From positions 92,152,599-92,216,598 of the forward strand of contig CM060911.1 of NCBI GenBank assembly GCA_030737875.1: DNA of 64,000 bases. The letters run 5' to 3'. The stretch comes from Allium sativum (Eukaryota > Streptophyta > Magnoliopsida > Asparagales > Amaryllidaceae). The translations under genes and the position numbers were made by a program. The notes under the pieces were generated by a model. That model did not search any database. It had not been told where the DNA came from and saw only the letters and a list, made by a program, of their open reading frames with translations. Position 1 is the stretch's first letter. Every line of letters begins with the position of its first letter. Below, piece after piece: positions 11,245 to 21,543 of this stretch.

Positions 11245-11796
11245 TTGAACAACAATCAAAATTTAAATTTCACTGAATTTATATACGATCACAAATTTTT
11301 GAAAAATTTCACTGATAAATTTGTTGAACACATGAACTATTTTTGGAATGTTGGCTTTGTTGAAAAACTTCATGTTAGGACGACCCTGAACATTCATTTA
11401 CTGGACTATAAATCGAGGTATAAAGATGAGATGGTTTTCAAAAACTCTTGTTTGTTAGAAGACATGCCTAGACATAGTGGGAATGAGACCCACAGGGCAA
11501 GAACCATGTGTGGGGGAAAAAGATGGTGGAATTCTTTGCATCGCATGCATCGTAAACACATATATCATTGTACATATGATCCATTCTTACATATTGCTAG
11601 ACTGCATGTCATTCTTCAAATAATTCTGCATCTCATTCACCTTTGGGTACGATCTTTCAAATTTAGGAAACGTTTACAGTGTGGACAATGTTTAGTTCTA
11701 GTGTGGGGGGGAGTCTGCATTTCACTCATTTTCGTTTTTTCTTTATTTTTCAATTTCAGCCATTTAAATAGGACCATCATGCATTTTAGACTGTAG
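11245..11796 (+). pseudogene. Second ORF of B, probably a decayed continuation
   Basis: 183 codons in a different frame from the 323-codon ORF and 113 bp after its stop. The first 70 or so residues (NFTEFIYDHKFLKNFTDKF...) have the same flavour as the upstream protein; beyond about residue 75 the product looks random and passes through a GTGTGGGGGGGAG tract at 11701-11713. I read it as a frameshifted or stop-interrupted tail rather than a separate gene. Confidence 0.35.
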
Positions 11797-12932
11797 TAAC
11801 ATGCCAATTTTTTTTTGAAACATGACTCATTTTAGTTTGATACAACAAAATAAGTTAACAATTATTAGTCAGTTGATAGTATTTTTTTCTCTCAACTTAG
11901 ATCGAATAAGAAATATAATGAAAAGTTTAATTTTGAGGGATAATAGTGTAACCGGTACATAGGGAGATTCTTAGGTGATGGCCATGAAATTTATTCTATA
12001 TTGTAGACTTTGTTTAAATAAGTGGAGGACTTAAAATACTTATATTGGCTTTTCGAATCTTTAAAACTAAGTTGTGTTAAGTTGAATTGCGTAACTCTCT
12101 TTTGTGCTTATATTTTCAGTAATAATAGTAATCCAAGGGTATCCAACATTGCTTGTATATCAAGCGTTGGTGTGCAAACCCGCTAAGCTCTATCCGACAT
12201 GTTGTTGACAAAGTCAGCGTTGGAATATCTTGGTCTCATTTTATTAGATTGGACACCCAAGGATTACCGACACGTTGTTAACAAAGTCAAAGTCGGCCTG
12301 CACAATCCGCCAAGCTCTTTACCCACTCTCCGTTAGTCTGCGAGGCAGTGCATGGGTGGTAAACCTTGGTCTTCTAAGTTAGGTGTATGTACGAATCATA
12401 AATTTTAAAATTTTATAGAATAAAGAATAAGCGATGATGCCCAAACACTTCTTGATCTTATTGATTTGACTAGCCATACATGAGAAAATAATAATACCAC
12501 TTTGCAAACTATGCCAAGCAAACTAAGAATCTATTTCATGGCTGCACTATGTTATCGACCGACCAACTAGCCAAACTGGAATTTAACATTTGAAAACTTG
12601 ATTTATATTGAAAATTTGTGACAAGTTGAGGTATCTAAAATAAAATCAACTGACTAGAAATTGTTAATTTAATTTGTTGTACCACTTTCCTGAAACAAGC
12701 CGTGTTTCCATTTTTCGTTTTTATTTGCATATGTTTGTTGCATTCATGTAGTTACATTAAAGCCATATCATACTGCATTTGGATTTTGTGGGTAGTATCC
12801 GCTGAAAACCCTCACGAGACACCACTCGTCCTACTAGGGACGCCTAGAGGTTTAATGGCTTGTTGCATACGTTCAATGCAATCGTGTTTCCTACAAAAGT
12901 GTGACCTATCTAGTTTAGTTTTTCATTTCCTG
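11797..12932 (+). other. Non-coding 3' part of B core
   Basis: No ORF of note before the small frame at 12702, which overlaps the 3' signature. It contains an imperfect inverted repeat (about 12129-12146 with 12249-12267) and a direct repeat GACAYGTTGTTRACAAAGTC near 12198 and 12269. Confidence 0.5.
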
Positions 12933-12972
12933 TTTTACTCGAGGACGAGTAAAAGATAAGTGTGGGGGTATT
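12933..12972 (+). promoter_or_regulatory. Pre-PPT hairpin and polypurine tract of B
   Basis: TTTTACTCG (12933-12941) pairs perfectly with CGAGTAAAA (12946-12954) around AGGA. The purine-rich GATAAGTGTGGGGG follows and leads into the LTR start at 12973. The motif GACGAG...AAGTGTGGGGG is well known at this place in Tat/Athila elements; the perfect 9-bp stem is read here. Confidence 0.75.
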
Positions 12973-13885
12973 TGATTAACATAGAAATGTGTTCATTTTA
13001 TACTCTTATATCTTATTTTTTGTATATAAATAACTATTACTTGGGTAGTGTTTTGTTGCTTTTACAGATATTCCAACCCAGCCCGCATGCAACCAGAAAA
13101 GTAGAGAAATGGAGATCAAATTGCTATCCATTTACATTTTGAAGATTTGCATATGAAGATGCCACATCTAGTTGCTGTTGGACAAGAAAGTAATCAATAG
13201 AAAGGCCATGCACATCTCAACTCAAGGAAGGCTTGTCAAAGAACCAAGAGGAAAGAAGAAAGGGCAAAAATTTAATAGATTTAACTAAGGCCCATTTGAA
13301 ATTCTCATTGTAAACTAATTAGTGATGTAATGGCTAAGCCCATTTATAATTAGGGTTAGGGTTTGGTTATCTCCTATAAATACCCTTGTTATGTCATTAT
13401 AGCCCCCATCTCATTTTCTGTATTCCATTACTCTAATAAAAATTCTTCTTCTTCTTCTTTTATTTTCTAGTATTTTTTTTAGCAAGTGTCATCTACCCGA
13501 TTAGATTCGGCAGAGTACTAGTTGTATTTTACATTTGTTTCATTAGTGATTAGTCGTTTGATTAGTTTCAACGACAATCCTATTTGTTTTTTTTTGTTCT
13601 TCTTATTCTGCACTTTTATTTTCTGCATTGATGTTCTTGTTTTATAATTTACTTTCTTTAGTGATTAATCGTTGATTAGATTCAACGATAATCCTAAGTT
13701 CACAATTTCAATTTGTTTTTATTTCAACAAAATCTCCAGGCTTCGTCTAACTCGCCCAAGAGATTAGATAAATAATTTGATTTTAATCTACCTCCCTGTG
13801 TTCGACCTGTATGCTACACACCTGTACGCTTGCCGTATTTAATTTAAATGTCGCGCTTTTCTAGTTCATAGGAAAGCGACGAACA
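12973..13885 (+). repeat. 3' LTR of B
   Basis: 913 bp, colinear with the 5' LTR. TATAAATA is at 13375-13382 and AATAAA at 13435-13440. It ends GACGAACA and is followed by the duplication ATGAA. Confidence 0.92.
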
Positions 13886-13915
13886 ATGAACGACGGAAAA
13901 GCCATCCTCCCTTCT
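13886..13915 (+). mobile_element. X, segment 2 (between B and C)
   Basis: Thirty bases of host LTR: the second ATGAA, a stretch CGACGGAAAAGCC..., and CTTCT at 13911-13915, the left target duplication of C. Joined in the mind with 28121 onward it forms a pyrimidine-rich leader. Confidence 0.75.
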
Positions 13916-15946
13916 TGTGACGAGAAGGAATTTCGCTCGGTCCGAACCAGTCGCTAAACTGACCCAGACCGTTCGAAACACCCTATCGTTTGAGAACACG
14001 ACAAAATAGAACGCACACAGAAGAACATTTCATTGTATATTACAACAATGCACCAGAATACAAGAATATACAGAGTATAAACAAATAAATATTACACAGA
14101 AATATCGGAGATTTAAATTACATTTAAATACATCGCAGCGGAAAATAATACAATACACAACTAGAAGAAGATATACGGATACAAAGCTTTCCGGATATCG
14201 TTCCAGCTGTAAACCAGGATCCTGTGAATATAAATCTGCAAAACCAAAACTACTAGCTGCCCGTGTCAAAATAAGGGCACCCAGAGTTTAGGTTAAAACA
14301 ATAAACTCCAGGTCAGTCATGTGACTGGTGTGAGAACTAAAACAGTTATTAATCTTTATTTTAAATCATTAGGTAAATCAAGGGACCACGCCGTATAACA
14401 CGGAACGGGTTTCCTCCCAAGAATACCAGTGCATAAAACAAACAGCGCAATGCTAAATAAAGAAAAATGAAGCTGTTATAAGACCCAGGTCCTATCACAC
14501 AATGCAACGCAAGCCGGGGGATAGGGTTTTCCCTTATAACCGCCAAAGAATGCTTGATACGTTTGAAACAAATCATTTGATACTATTATAAGTGCATAGT
14601 GTATAAAACAACTTCAAATCATTAGTATCAATCATAGGCGACATGAGCGTCCCATGCCACTATGTCGCCATATATAGGTTTACAAATAAAACCGCAAAGT
14701 CACGTATTTGGAAATTGGATTTCCATCTATGAACCGAGGCAAAAGATAGTCCTCAACCGATTTGAGACAATCTAGCCCATGTCTCAGGTCAGAGCTCGAG
14801 TGACCTTGGAGCGACAGGGCCGGTCCACCGATGTGGATTAAACTTAAATCCTGAACACTGCGTTTCCCCGCCCTTTGGGGCGTAAGTCTAGTCCGTCTGC
14901 CGACCAGAATGCATCGGCCGAAACCAATATAACCGAGGCGCCTCGCAACAGCAACAACCACATAAGTCAAACTCGTCAGGGCGTGTAAAACCACTGACGC
15001 CACTTTTTAGCTAGAAGGAAACGCATGCCCTCCCTGAGGTCCGTCTCCTGTTTTTGATTCATACCGGGTGTGAAACTCGCGAAGTAAACGTACACAAAGC
15101 TACGCCACAAAGGCCGTGCTTTGATCATCACCACAAGACTTTGCTTTTCAATAGAAGCCTCGATCAATTGCCACTTAGGCATGCCACACAGGCAATTCAC
15201 TCCATGCGTTTGATATCCATCAATATATAACCCCTGAGCTCGTACGTCTCAGAGAAGGGCGTTAAGCAAGAGAATAAATTCTCCGCCGCCAAACAGATAT
15301 ATATTTGATAGAAATCAATCACACAGACTAAAATCCAATGTCAGACACACAGTCCATTTACAAGTCCGTTCTGGGTCTGAACGAAACCGGAGGCACCTAG
15401 TACCCCGCATATCCATCGATCTCCAAGTACGTCTGGACGATCACTAACTGTTTCCATCTTCTTGGGTGTACAGCCCAATCAAGATCATCAGTAATTACCC
15501 AAACGACGTGAAGACCTCCGGTCTTCGACCATCGTCTTCATCTTCGACTTATCGTCGGATCAGTTATCCAGAATGGGATAAACCCGGTCTTTCCGAATAA
15601 CTCGCGTATATTTTAAATAAGTATTACACAAACACAACATACGCCTAATTCCAATTCATTAGTCACTAACCGTAAATTAATCAAGAGAATAATTTCCCAA
15701 ATAGTAACCCCGAAGGCCGAAACCAACAACAGATCAATACCCAGAAAACCATTCTGCTTGGCTAACCGACAGTTAGTTTCTAAATTTCACATTCATTGGG
15801 AAAGGTTCCCATTAATTTTATCCAAGATAAATTCCTTGAATTTATTCTTTAATCTATTCGAATATCAATTCAAAACTAGTCGGGATCAACGAAACTTACC
15901 GAAGTAATCATTTGTTTTGATTTCCCAATCCCAACCTATTTATCCC

Positions 15947-16072
15947 ATGAAGTAAAACTGGTAATACTTCATATCTAACACCACGGTGTTATCGGTAAAT
16001 TCAATTACCATTTCACGTTCAAATCTAATTAAAGATTTAACTATCGCCTGGAGCAAAACTGGTGGTACTCCA
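15947..16072 (-). promoter_or_regulatory. Paired hairpins with a shared ACCAGTTTT-type loop
   Basis: ATGAAGT (15947-15953) pairs with ACTTCAT (15966-15972), and TGGAG (16049-16053) with CTCCA (16068-16072); both enclose AAAACTGGT on the + strand. The matching hairpin in X has ATGGAG / CTCCAT, a compensatory change. In the right LTR they recur near 23575 and 23677. Confidence 0.55.
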
Positions 16073-16133
16073 TTTTCGATCTTTTCAATCTAATTAAAGA
16101 CTCATTAAAACTCCACTTAGTTTTAATCCTTAA

Positions 16134-16390
16134 CTGGGTTAAAGAATCAGTGTCATTTAAAAACACAGTTCACGATAAACCCAAAATCACATTCATTAAT
16201 TATCGGGTTAAAGAAAGAGTGTTGTTTAAAACACTGTTCACGATAAACCCAAAAATCAATATCAATTCAATTCCAATTAAATATTATTTAATTGGTACAC
16301 TTCATTAAATCTAAATAAAAAGATTTAATCTTTTCTCAACTGGGTTCAAGAACAGTGTTAATGAAGACACCATTCACGACAAACCCAAAT
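16134..16390 (-). repeat. Three nested-hairpin repeats
   Basis: Units at about 16134-16192, 16204-16250 and 16341-16387 each read GGGTT...GTGT...ACAC...AAACCC, so two stems nest. The same unit occurs in X and H several times per LTR. Confidence 0.55.
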
Positions 16391-17489
16391 CACATTTGAT
16401 ATTAAATACAAGGCTCTGAATAGAAAATATATCGGCTTATATTCAATATCAAATTCTACGACAAACAGATATCGTATGGGAAATAACGATATATATATAT
16501 CTATATCTTTCAAATTTCCATAACAACATCTGTATAATCACGAAATCCAACATCGAAATATTCCAAAGACAATTTCGATTCAAATCCATTCCAATGCAAT
16601 CATTGGAAATTCTGGTTATTTTTAAAACCCTTTTTAAATTCAATTTATTTATTTAAAAATAAATAGAATTATAATTTTAGTTCAAAACTAGTTCATTTCG
16701 ATAAAAGTCTATTTTTATCTTTTCAAATATGGAGTTTTTCATCCCAAATCTTCACAAATCATTTCTTATGATTTTAAACAAATTATTGCTATTTTTAATA
16801 ATTTTATCAAGGCCCGTACAGTCGATTTCCATCAACGGCCATCGAACTGCACTTACAGCGACCTTTTTCAAATTTGATTTGGACATAATTCCAAATCCAA
16901 CAGTTAGATTTCAAATTCCTAATATTCGTTAGAAAGCTCTTTTCGATACGAACCCAACGGTTCCGGTTTTAGGAGAATCCGACGGTCGGATCTCCCGTAA
17001 TGTCCGTTTGAAATAAATGGTCGAAATTCGCGAACTGCCGCGGCGCGGCGCGTTCTATTCAGGCCATTATATTATATATATAATATATATAATATATACT
17101 ACGTCGATTTCTATTTAAAACGAATTATATAAATAGTTTTAAAATTCGTTTCAAAAGCAATTTCAACTTTCATTTCAATTCAAATCAAAATTGAATTCTT
17201 CTTTATAAATTCGTTTTAAAATTCATTTCTATTCAATTCAAATTTCAATTCAATTTGAATTCATTTCAATTCGCTTTCAATTCAATTTGAATTCGTTTTC
17301 AATTCATTTCGAAATCGTTTTCAATTCAATTCATTTCAAAATGAATAAAATTGATATAAATATCGTTCACGTCAAAATGGCGTCAATCTAATCAACACGG
17401 CTTCATAAATTTCTATTTTCAAATATTCTATTTCAAATATTCTATTTCAAATATTTCTTTTTCAAAATAGTTGTTATTATCAAAATATT

Positions 17490-17655
17490 TCGTTCAACAC
17501 ATGACCAATCTCAAGGGATGAGTACTGTTAACACATGAACCTTTATTTTATATTGATAAAGATGTAAATTTTATTACTAAAATATTTCGTTCGACACATG
17601 ACCAATCTCAATGGATGAGTACCGTCAACACATGAACTTTTATTTTATAATATTC
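17490..17655 (-). repeat. Tandem duplication, about 100 bp x 2
   Basis: CACATGACCAATCTCAA...GGATGAGTACTG...AACACATGAAC occurs twice, with diverged spacers. The right LTR has the same pair at about 25105-25250. Confidence 0.7.
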
Positions 17656-18535
17656 TTTATTTTTCAAATTGGAATGAAGCCCAATCAATTACCATATAAA
17701 GTTAATTATATGGATTTTCATACATTACACACATATAACATCATTGAAAAATAATCAACCATCAACCAAAGTGCACTACACTGTATAAGCATCAAATATA
17801 GATATCTAACGCTTATAACAGCCTGTCAATCAATCGATCGACATATTTAATCAATCAGGATGAGTGAACTTCAAATTTCATCCTAACACCCGTGTGGGGT
17901 TTCAAACAATCAAACACATATTTTATTTGTGCAGTTGGGCGATGTGTAAAATTTATCGTCCCAATCAATGTCCTTCAAATAGGTGTACATAAACAAACCA
18001 TCCGGTTTGTAAATGAATATTTTATTTTATTCACTTCACGTTAAAAATTATATTTTTAACGATAAAACATTTTATTTCAACATATGAATTTCTATTCAGT
18101 TCATTCTTTAAATAAAATGATATTTTTATTTTTCTAACATATTTTAGAAAATTTCGGCGGCATAACGGCACGATACTAGAAACGGGACAAGGCCTAGCCT
18201 TATCCCCGGACTAGTGAAGGCCCACGCCATTCACACATCAATCAAATCAATTCCATTTCACCAAACAATTCCATTCAAACCAAATAATCTAACTAACTTT
18301 TTGCAATCAAACAAACAAGTCCATGGTCTGTGGACGATTGTGTCGGGTGCTACTAAGCACCGTCTGCATCCTAGTATATATATATATATAACTAGAAAAG
18401 AAATTGAAAGGTGAGAAATTCTCACATATAGCTATCCTAGCTCCACGGCACTTCATTGATAGAAATCTTCATCGCTATCGCATCTTCGTCATCTTCGTTG
18501 TCCGCTTTCACTACCTATGTAAAAATCGAATTTTT

Positions 18536-18870
18536 ACTTCGCTATTCCATATATAAAAATCATATTTTTATTTCAAAGTTCAATATATAAAAATCATATT
18601 TTTATTTCAAAGTTCAATATATAAAAATCATATTTTTATTTCAAAGTTCAATATATAAAAATCACATTTTTCATATCGCTATTTTATATTTTTCTTTTCT
18701 AACCAAAGTATAATTTATTTTCAAAGAGGTGTTATTTTTCAACACTAATGTGATATATGTTTTCAAAACAAATGCGGTATATTTTTCAAAACAAATGCAA
18801 TATATTTTTCAAAACAAATGCGATATATTTTTCAAAAAAAATGCGATATATTTTTCAAATAACCCCTTTT
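18536..18870 (-). repeat. Short tandem arrays of C left LTR
   Basis: First about four units of 33 bp built on ATATAAAAATCATATTTTTA, then about five units of 24 bp built on TTTTCAAAACAAATGCGATA. The second array keeps a reading frame open by chance. The right LTR has both at 26155-26470. Confidence 0.8.
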
Positions 18871-19179
18871 GTATTTTTAAAATTCAATTCTATTGATTTT
18901 CTAAAATCAATGTTATTTGTGTTTTTCAAAAACAATGGTATTTCCTATTTTCAAAACATCAATGCCCTTTATATTTTTAAAGACAGTGTTTTTTTTTTTT
19001 CATTTTCAAAACAGTTCTTTATTTATATTTCAAAAGCCATGCTAATTTTATAAAATAAAAACTATGCAAATTCTTATTTAAAGCTTCTGATTTTATAACA
19101 AGGTTTTTTTTTCTCGTTAATGACATTTGTTTAAAAAGATAATTAACCAAAATAATATTAAAAACCATTACCTTTTCAC

Positions 19180-19580
19180 TGTTAAATGCTTCAGACCGAC
19201 ATCTTCCCCCTTGTCGAAACCTAGGGCACGGATTTTCCACTTCCTCGTTGCGCCTGGAGTTGATCAGAGATGATGACGTGGAGGGCCTTCGCGAGGCGCA
19301 CCTGCGCCACCCCCACCTGGCCCACTCGACGGCGCCCTGACGTCGTGATTCGTGCTCGACCGGCGAGACTGCGAGCAACAGATTCGAGCTCCACTTTTAT
19401 CGAGATGCGATGATTCCCATATGGATTTAGAGCTTAGATCTTCCTCTATCCTTTTCGTTTATTGATTTGCAGAAATTTCTTGGTGGATCTATCAGAAAAT
19501 GAAGAGGAAGTATTGGGTTTCGTCGTTGGTTCCTTCCTGAGGCGGGCTATAGCGGTTTGACTTTGAGGGATAAGAGAATA
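19180..19580 (-). other. GC-rich leader module of C left LTR
   Basis: An island much richer in G+C than its surroundings, between the TATA box and the GT donor. Part of it reads as the start of a 119-codon minus frame (MLAVSPVEHESRRQ...), with no recognised similarity. X and H carry unrelated sequence at the same place. It looks like an exchangeable 5' leader exon; coding is doubtful. The right LTR copy is at about 26800-27170. Confidence 0.5.
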
Positions 19581-19601
19581 AGGGTTTGACTAAGGATAAG
19601 G

Positions 19602-19610
19602 CTTTATATA
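19602..19610 (-). promoter_or_regulatory. TATA box of C left LTR
   Basis: TATATAAAG on the minus strand, upstream of the leader module. The right LTR equivalent is 27207-27215. Confidence 0.55.
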
Positions 19611-20510
19611 ATATTATATTTAATATTATTTAATTCGAAAATGATACTTTTTACATACGAACCCCATATCGAACCCAATGACCGTCCCCCCTAGCTAATT
19701 ACCCCCATTCCGAACACAATGGGATATGTATCGCAAGATGATTCGATCGTTTCGATCAGTTTTCGTTAGATTTAAAATATAACTCATTATATTGAATTTT
19801 AAACGTACATTTCAAATTACCGGGGTCACATACTAACTCGAAAAATTCCAGAAAAATATTTTCTAGCTTCGTATTGACGATACGGTCCTAACAAAACTAA
19901 TTTCGTCTAATTCTGAGACCGTTTGAAAAATGGCCATTTTCCAGTCGATTAAAATCAACTAAAACTGGTCAAACGCGTTTTCCTTTGCCACGCTCACATA
20001 TTGATTCGAAAAATTATGAAATTTGGAATCTAGCAATAACTTGACACTGCGGACCCAACAAAAGTGGTTTCGTCGAAATCCGAGGTCGTTTGCAAAATTT
20101 CCATTTTTAAGGGCCTGAATTCCATAGCGACTATTTAGAATTTTCAACTGGACATATCTTTTGATTCCCGCTATGAAATTTTGATTTTCCAGATTCGTTA
20201 GAAAGATATTATCAATTAGATCCTAATGTTTTTGGTTTCACTAAAATCCGGATTGTTTTGCACCAGGTACATTCAATTGAAGTTTGAAATCGAATTATCG
20301 AACTACCGCGCCATTTTCAATTCCTTTTATAATTATATAATAAATATTTATATTCTAACGACGACGCGTATAAATATATACGTTCGAATTATATTCAAAA
20401 TAAATTTCTCGTCGATATTATTTTAAAATAATTCATTTTAAATAATCAAAATTCGCTAAAATTGCCAAAATAAAAATTTTAAACTGGCCCAGATTTTCCG
20501 GGTTATTACA

Positions 20511-20545
20511 ATCTCCCCCACTTAAAACTTTTCGTCCCCGAAAAG
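20511..20545 (-). promoter_or_regulatory. Polypurine tract and pre-PPT hairpin of C
   Basis: Minus strand AAGTGGGGGAGAT (20511-20523) abuts the 3' LTR. Just upstream on that strand, CTTTTCG pairs with CGAAAAG around GGGA (20528-20545). Confidence 0.85.
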
Positions 20546-21529
20546 GAACAAAGTCGAAAGTGGTTTGATTATTCAGCTCTACGTTCGATCTGGCTTCTCT
20601 TCTCCAACTTTTCAGTTTCTGAGAATTTTCAAAATTTCAAAAATTTGGCTAACACCCTAAATTTTCGAAAAATTTCGCCATAACCTCCCCTGCACCGGGA
20701 GCATCGGGGAATTTCAAATAGCTTCCCCGGTCCTTCAGATCTCAAAAAGAAAAAGAAAAAGCCAAGCGGCTAGCCAATATGCTCATAAAATCATCATCAC
20801 CCAAACAAAACAGTAAATTTTGTAGTAAACATGTACCTATTTGTCGGGCAAACAAATTTTATTCTTCGGCTCTAGCCTCCTTGCTATGACCTGTTCATTA
20901 TAAGCACCAGTATATGCAAGCAAATGCGACTAATTTTCAATACAATTCAATATTCGGTCAAATTAGGCATAATGGTTCAAAATTATCAAACAATTAAACA
21001 AACAACACAAACATCAATCAATTAGTGAATTAGAGTTTCAAATTCATAACTTTGATATATATACAAAAATCAAAGTTTTGATGCCAAATCACACCAATAG
21101 GCCCTATCTAATTTTGGTTCTCACACCAGTCAATAGGAAATATATAGAAATCTCACTTTCGTTGCTCGAAAATAAATACTGGCGATGGTGCCCCGTCACT
21201 AGAATTATTCCCGGGCACTAGAGGGATTCTATATCTACCCAATATATTAAAACTTCGAACACACGTTTGCAAGACATATATGCAAAATCTTTATATACTG
21301 GATTGCCCAAATTCACATAAATAAATAATCAAATACGAATAATTGATTTAAATTTTCGAAACAAAATTGGTTTTCATTTTTATTTTAAAAATTTACTCTT
21401 CACACTCGTTCTAGGATACCACTGATCCCATCTCTAACGAGTCATTCTCATTGGATATTACTAATCCAACATCTGATGAATTCTTTCGTATGGTTCTAAT
21501 GTGCCTTATTCTCTGCTTTGTAAACCAAA
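20546..21529 (-). other. Gene-less core of C
   Basis: About 1 kb with no ORF of note on either strand and no trace of gag or pol. It is AT-rich. It presumably carries packaging signals, since the element was mobilised in trans, but I can point to no specific motif. Confidence 0.7.
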
Positions 21530-21541
21530 GCTCTGATACCA
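21530..21541 (-). promoter_or_regulatory. Primer-binding site of C (initiator Met)
   Basis: The minus strand reads TGGTATCAGAGC, the standard site for initiator tRNA-Met, two bases from the end of the 5' LTR. Confidence 0.93.
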
Positions 21542-21543
21542 AC

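Larger units (their letters stand above)
6803..13885 (+). mobile_element. Element B: complete non-autonomous Athila/Tat-like LTR element
   Basis: Two direct LTRs (6803-7713 and 12973-13885) flank a 5.26-kb core, and the element is bounded by the perfect 5-bp duplication ATGAA (6798-6802 and 13886-13890). The primer site matches tRNA-Asp, typical of the Athila group, and the 3' end carries the CGAGGACGAGTAAAAG...AAGTGTGGGGG signature common in Tat/Athila elements. No protease, reverse transcriptase or integrase is seen; only a Q/N-rich ORF. The LTRs differ by several percent including a 16-bp and a 4-bp indel, so it is older than C or E. Confidence 0.93.
14236..19171 (-). other. Predicted intron inside the left LTR of C
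   Basis: Minus strand donor AAAAG|GTAATG at 19171, about 400 nt after the TATA box; acceptor TTTTGGTTTTGCAG|A at 14236-14237, leaving 320 nt to the LTR end. An alternative acceptor, GGGCAG, lies slightly upstream. The equivalent sites in the right LTR are 26776 and 21864-21865. Prediction only. Confidence 0.45.
13916..20510 (-). repeat. 3' LTR of C (left, 6.6 kb)
   Basis: On the minus strand it starts TGTAATAACCCGG and ends CTTCTCGTCACA. On that strand it holds a conserved U3, TATATAAAG (19602-19610), a GC-rich leader module (about 19180-19580), a GT donor (19171), short tandem arrays (18536-18870), AATTC-rich DNA (17150-17345), a GCGGCGCGGCGCG box (around 17040), several hairpins, a 3' splice-like site (14236-14237) and the CAGCGGAAAA motif (14137-14146, + strand). 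ORFs of 60-119 codons in it have no recognisable product. Confidence 0.92.

Noticed and set aside
19019..19378. 119-codon minus frame in C (and 101 codons at 26678-26983) as a host gene
   Set aside because: It lies in an LTR leader, is not shared with X or H, its end runs through AT-rich intron-like DNA, and no domain is recognised.
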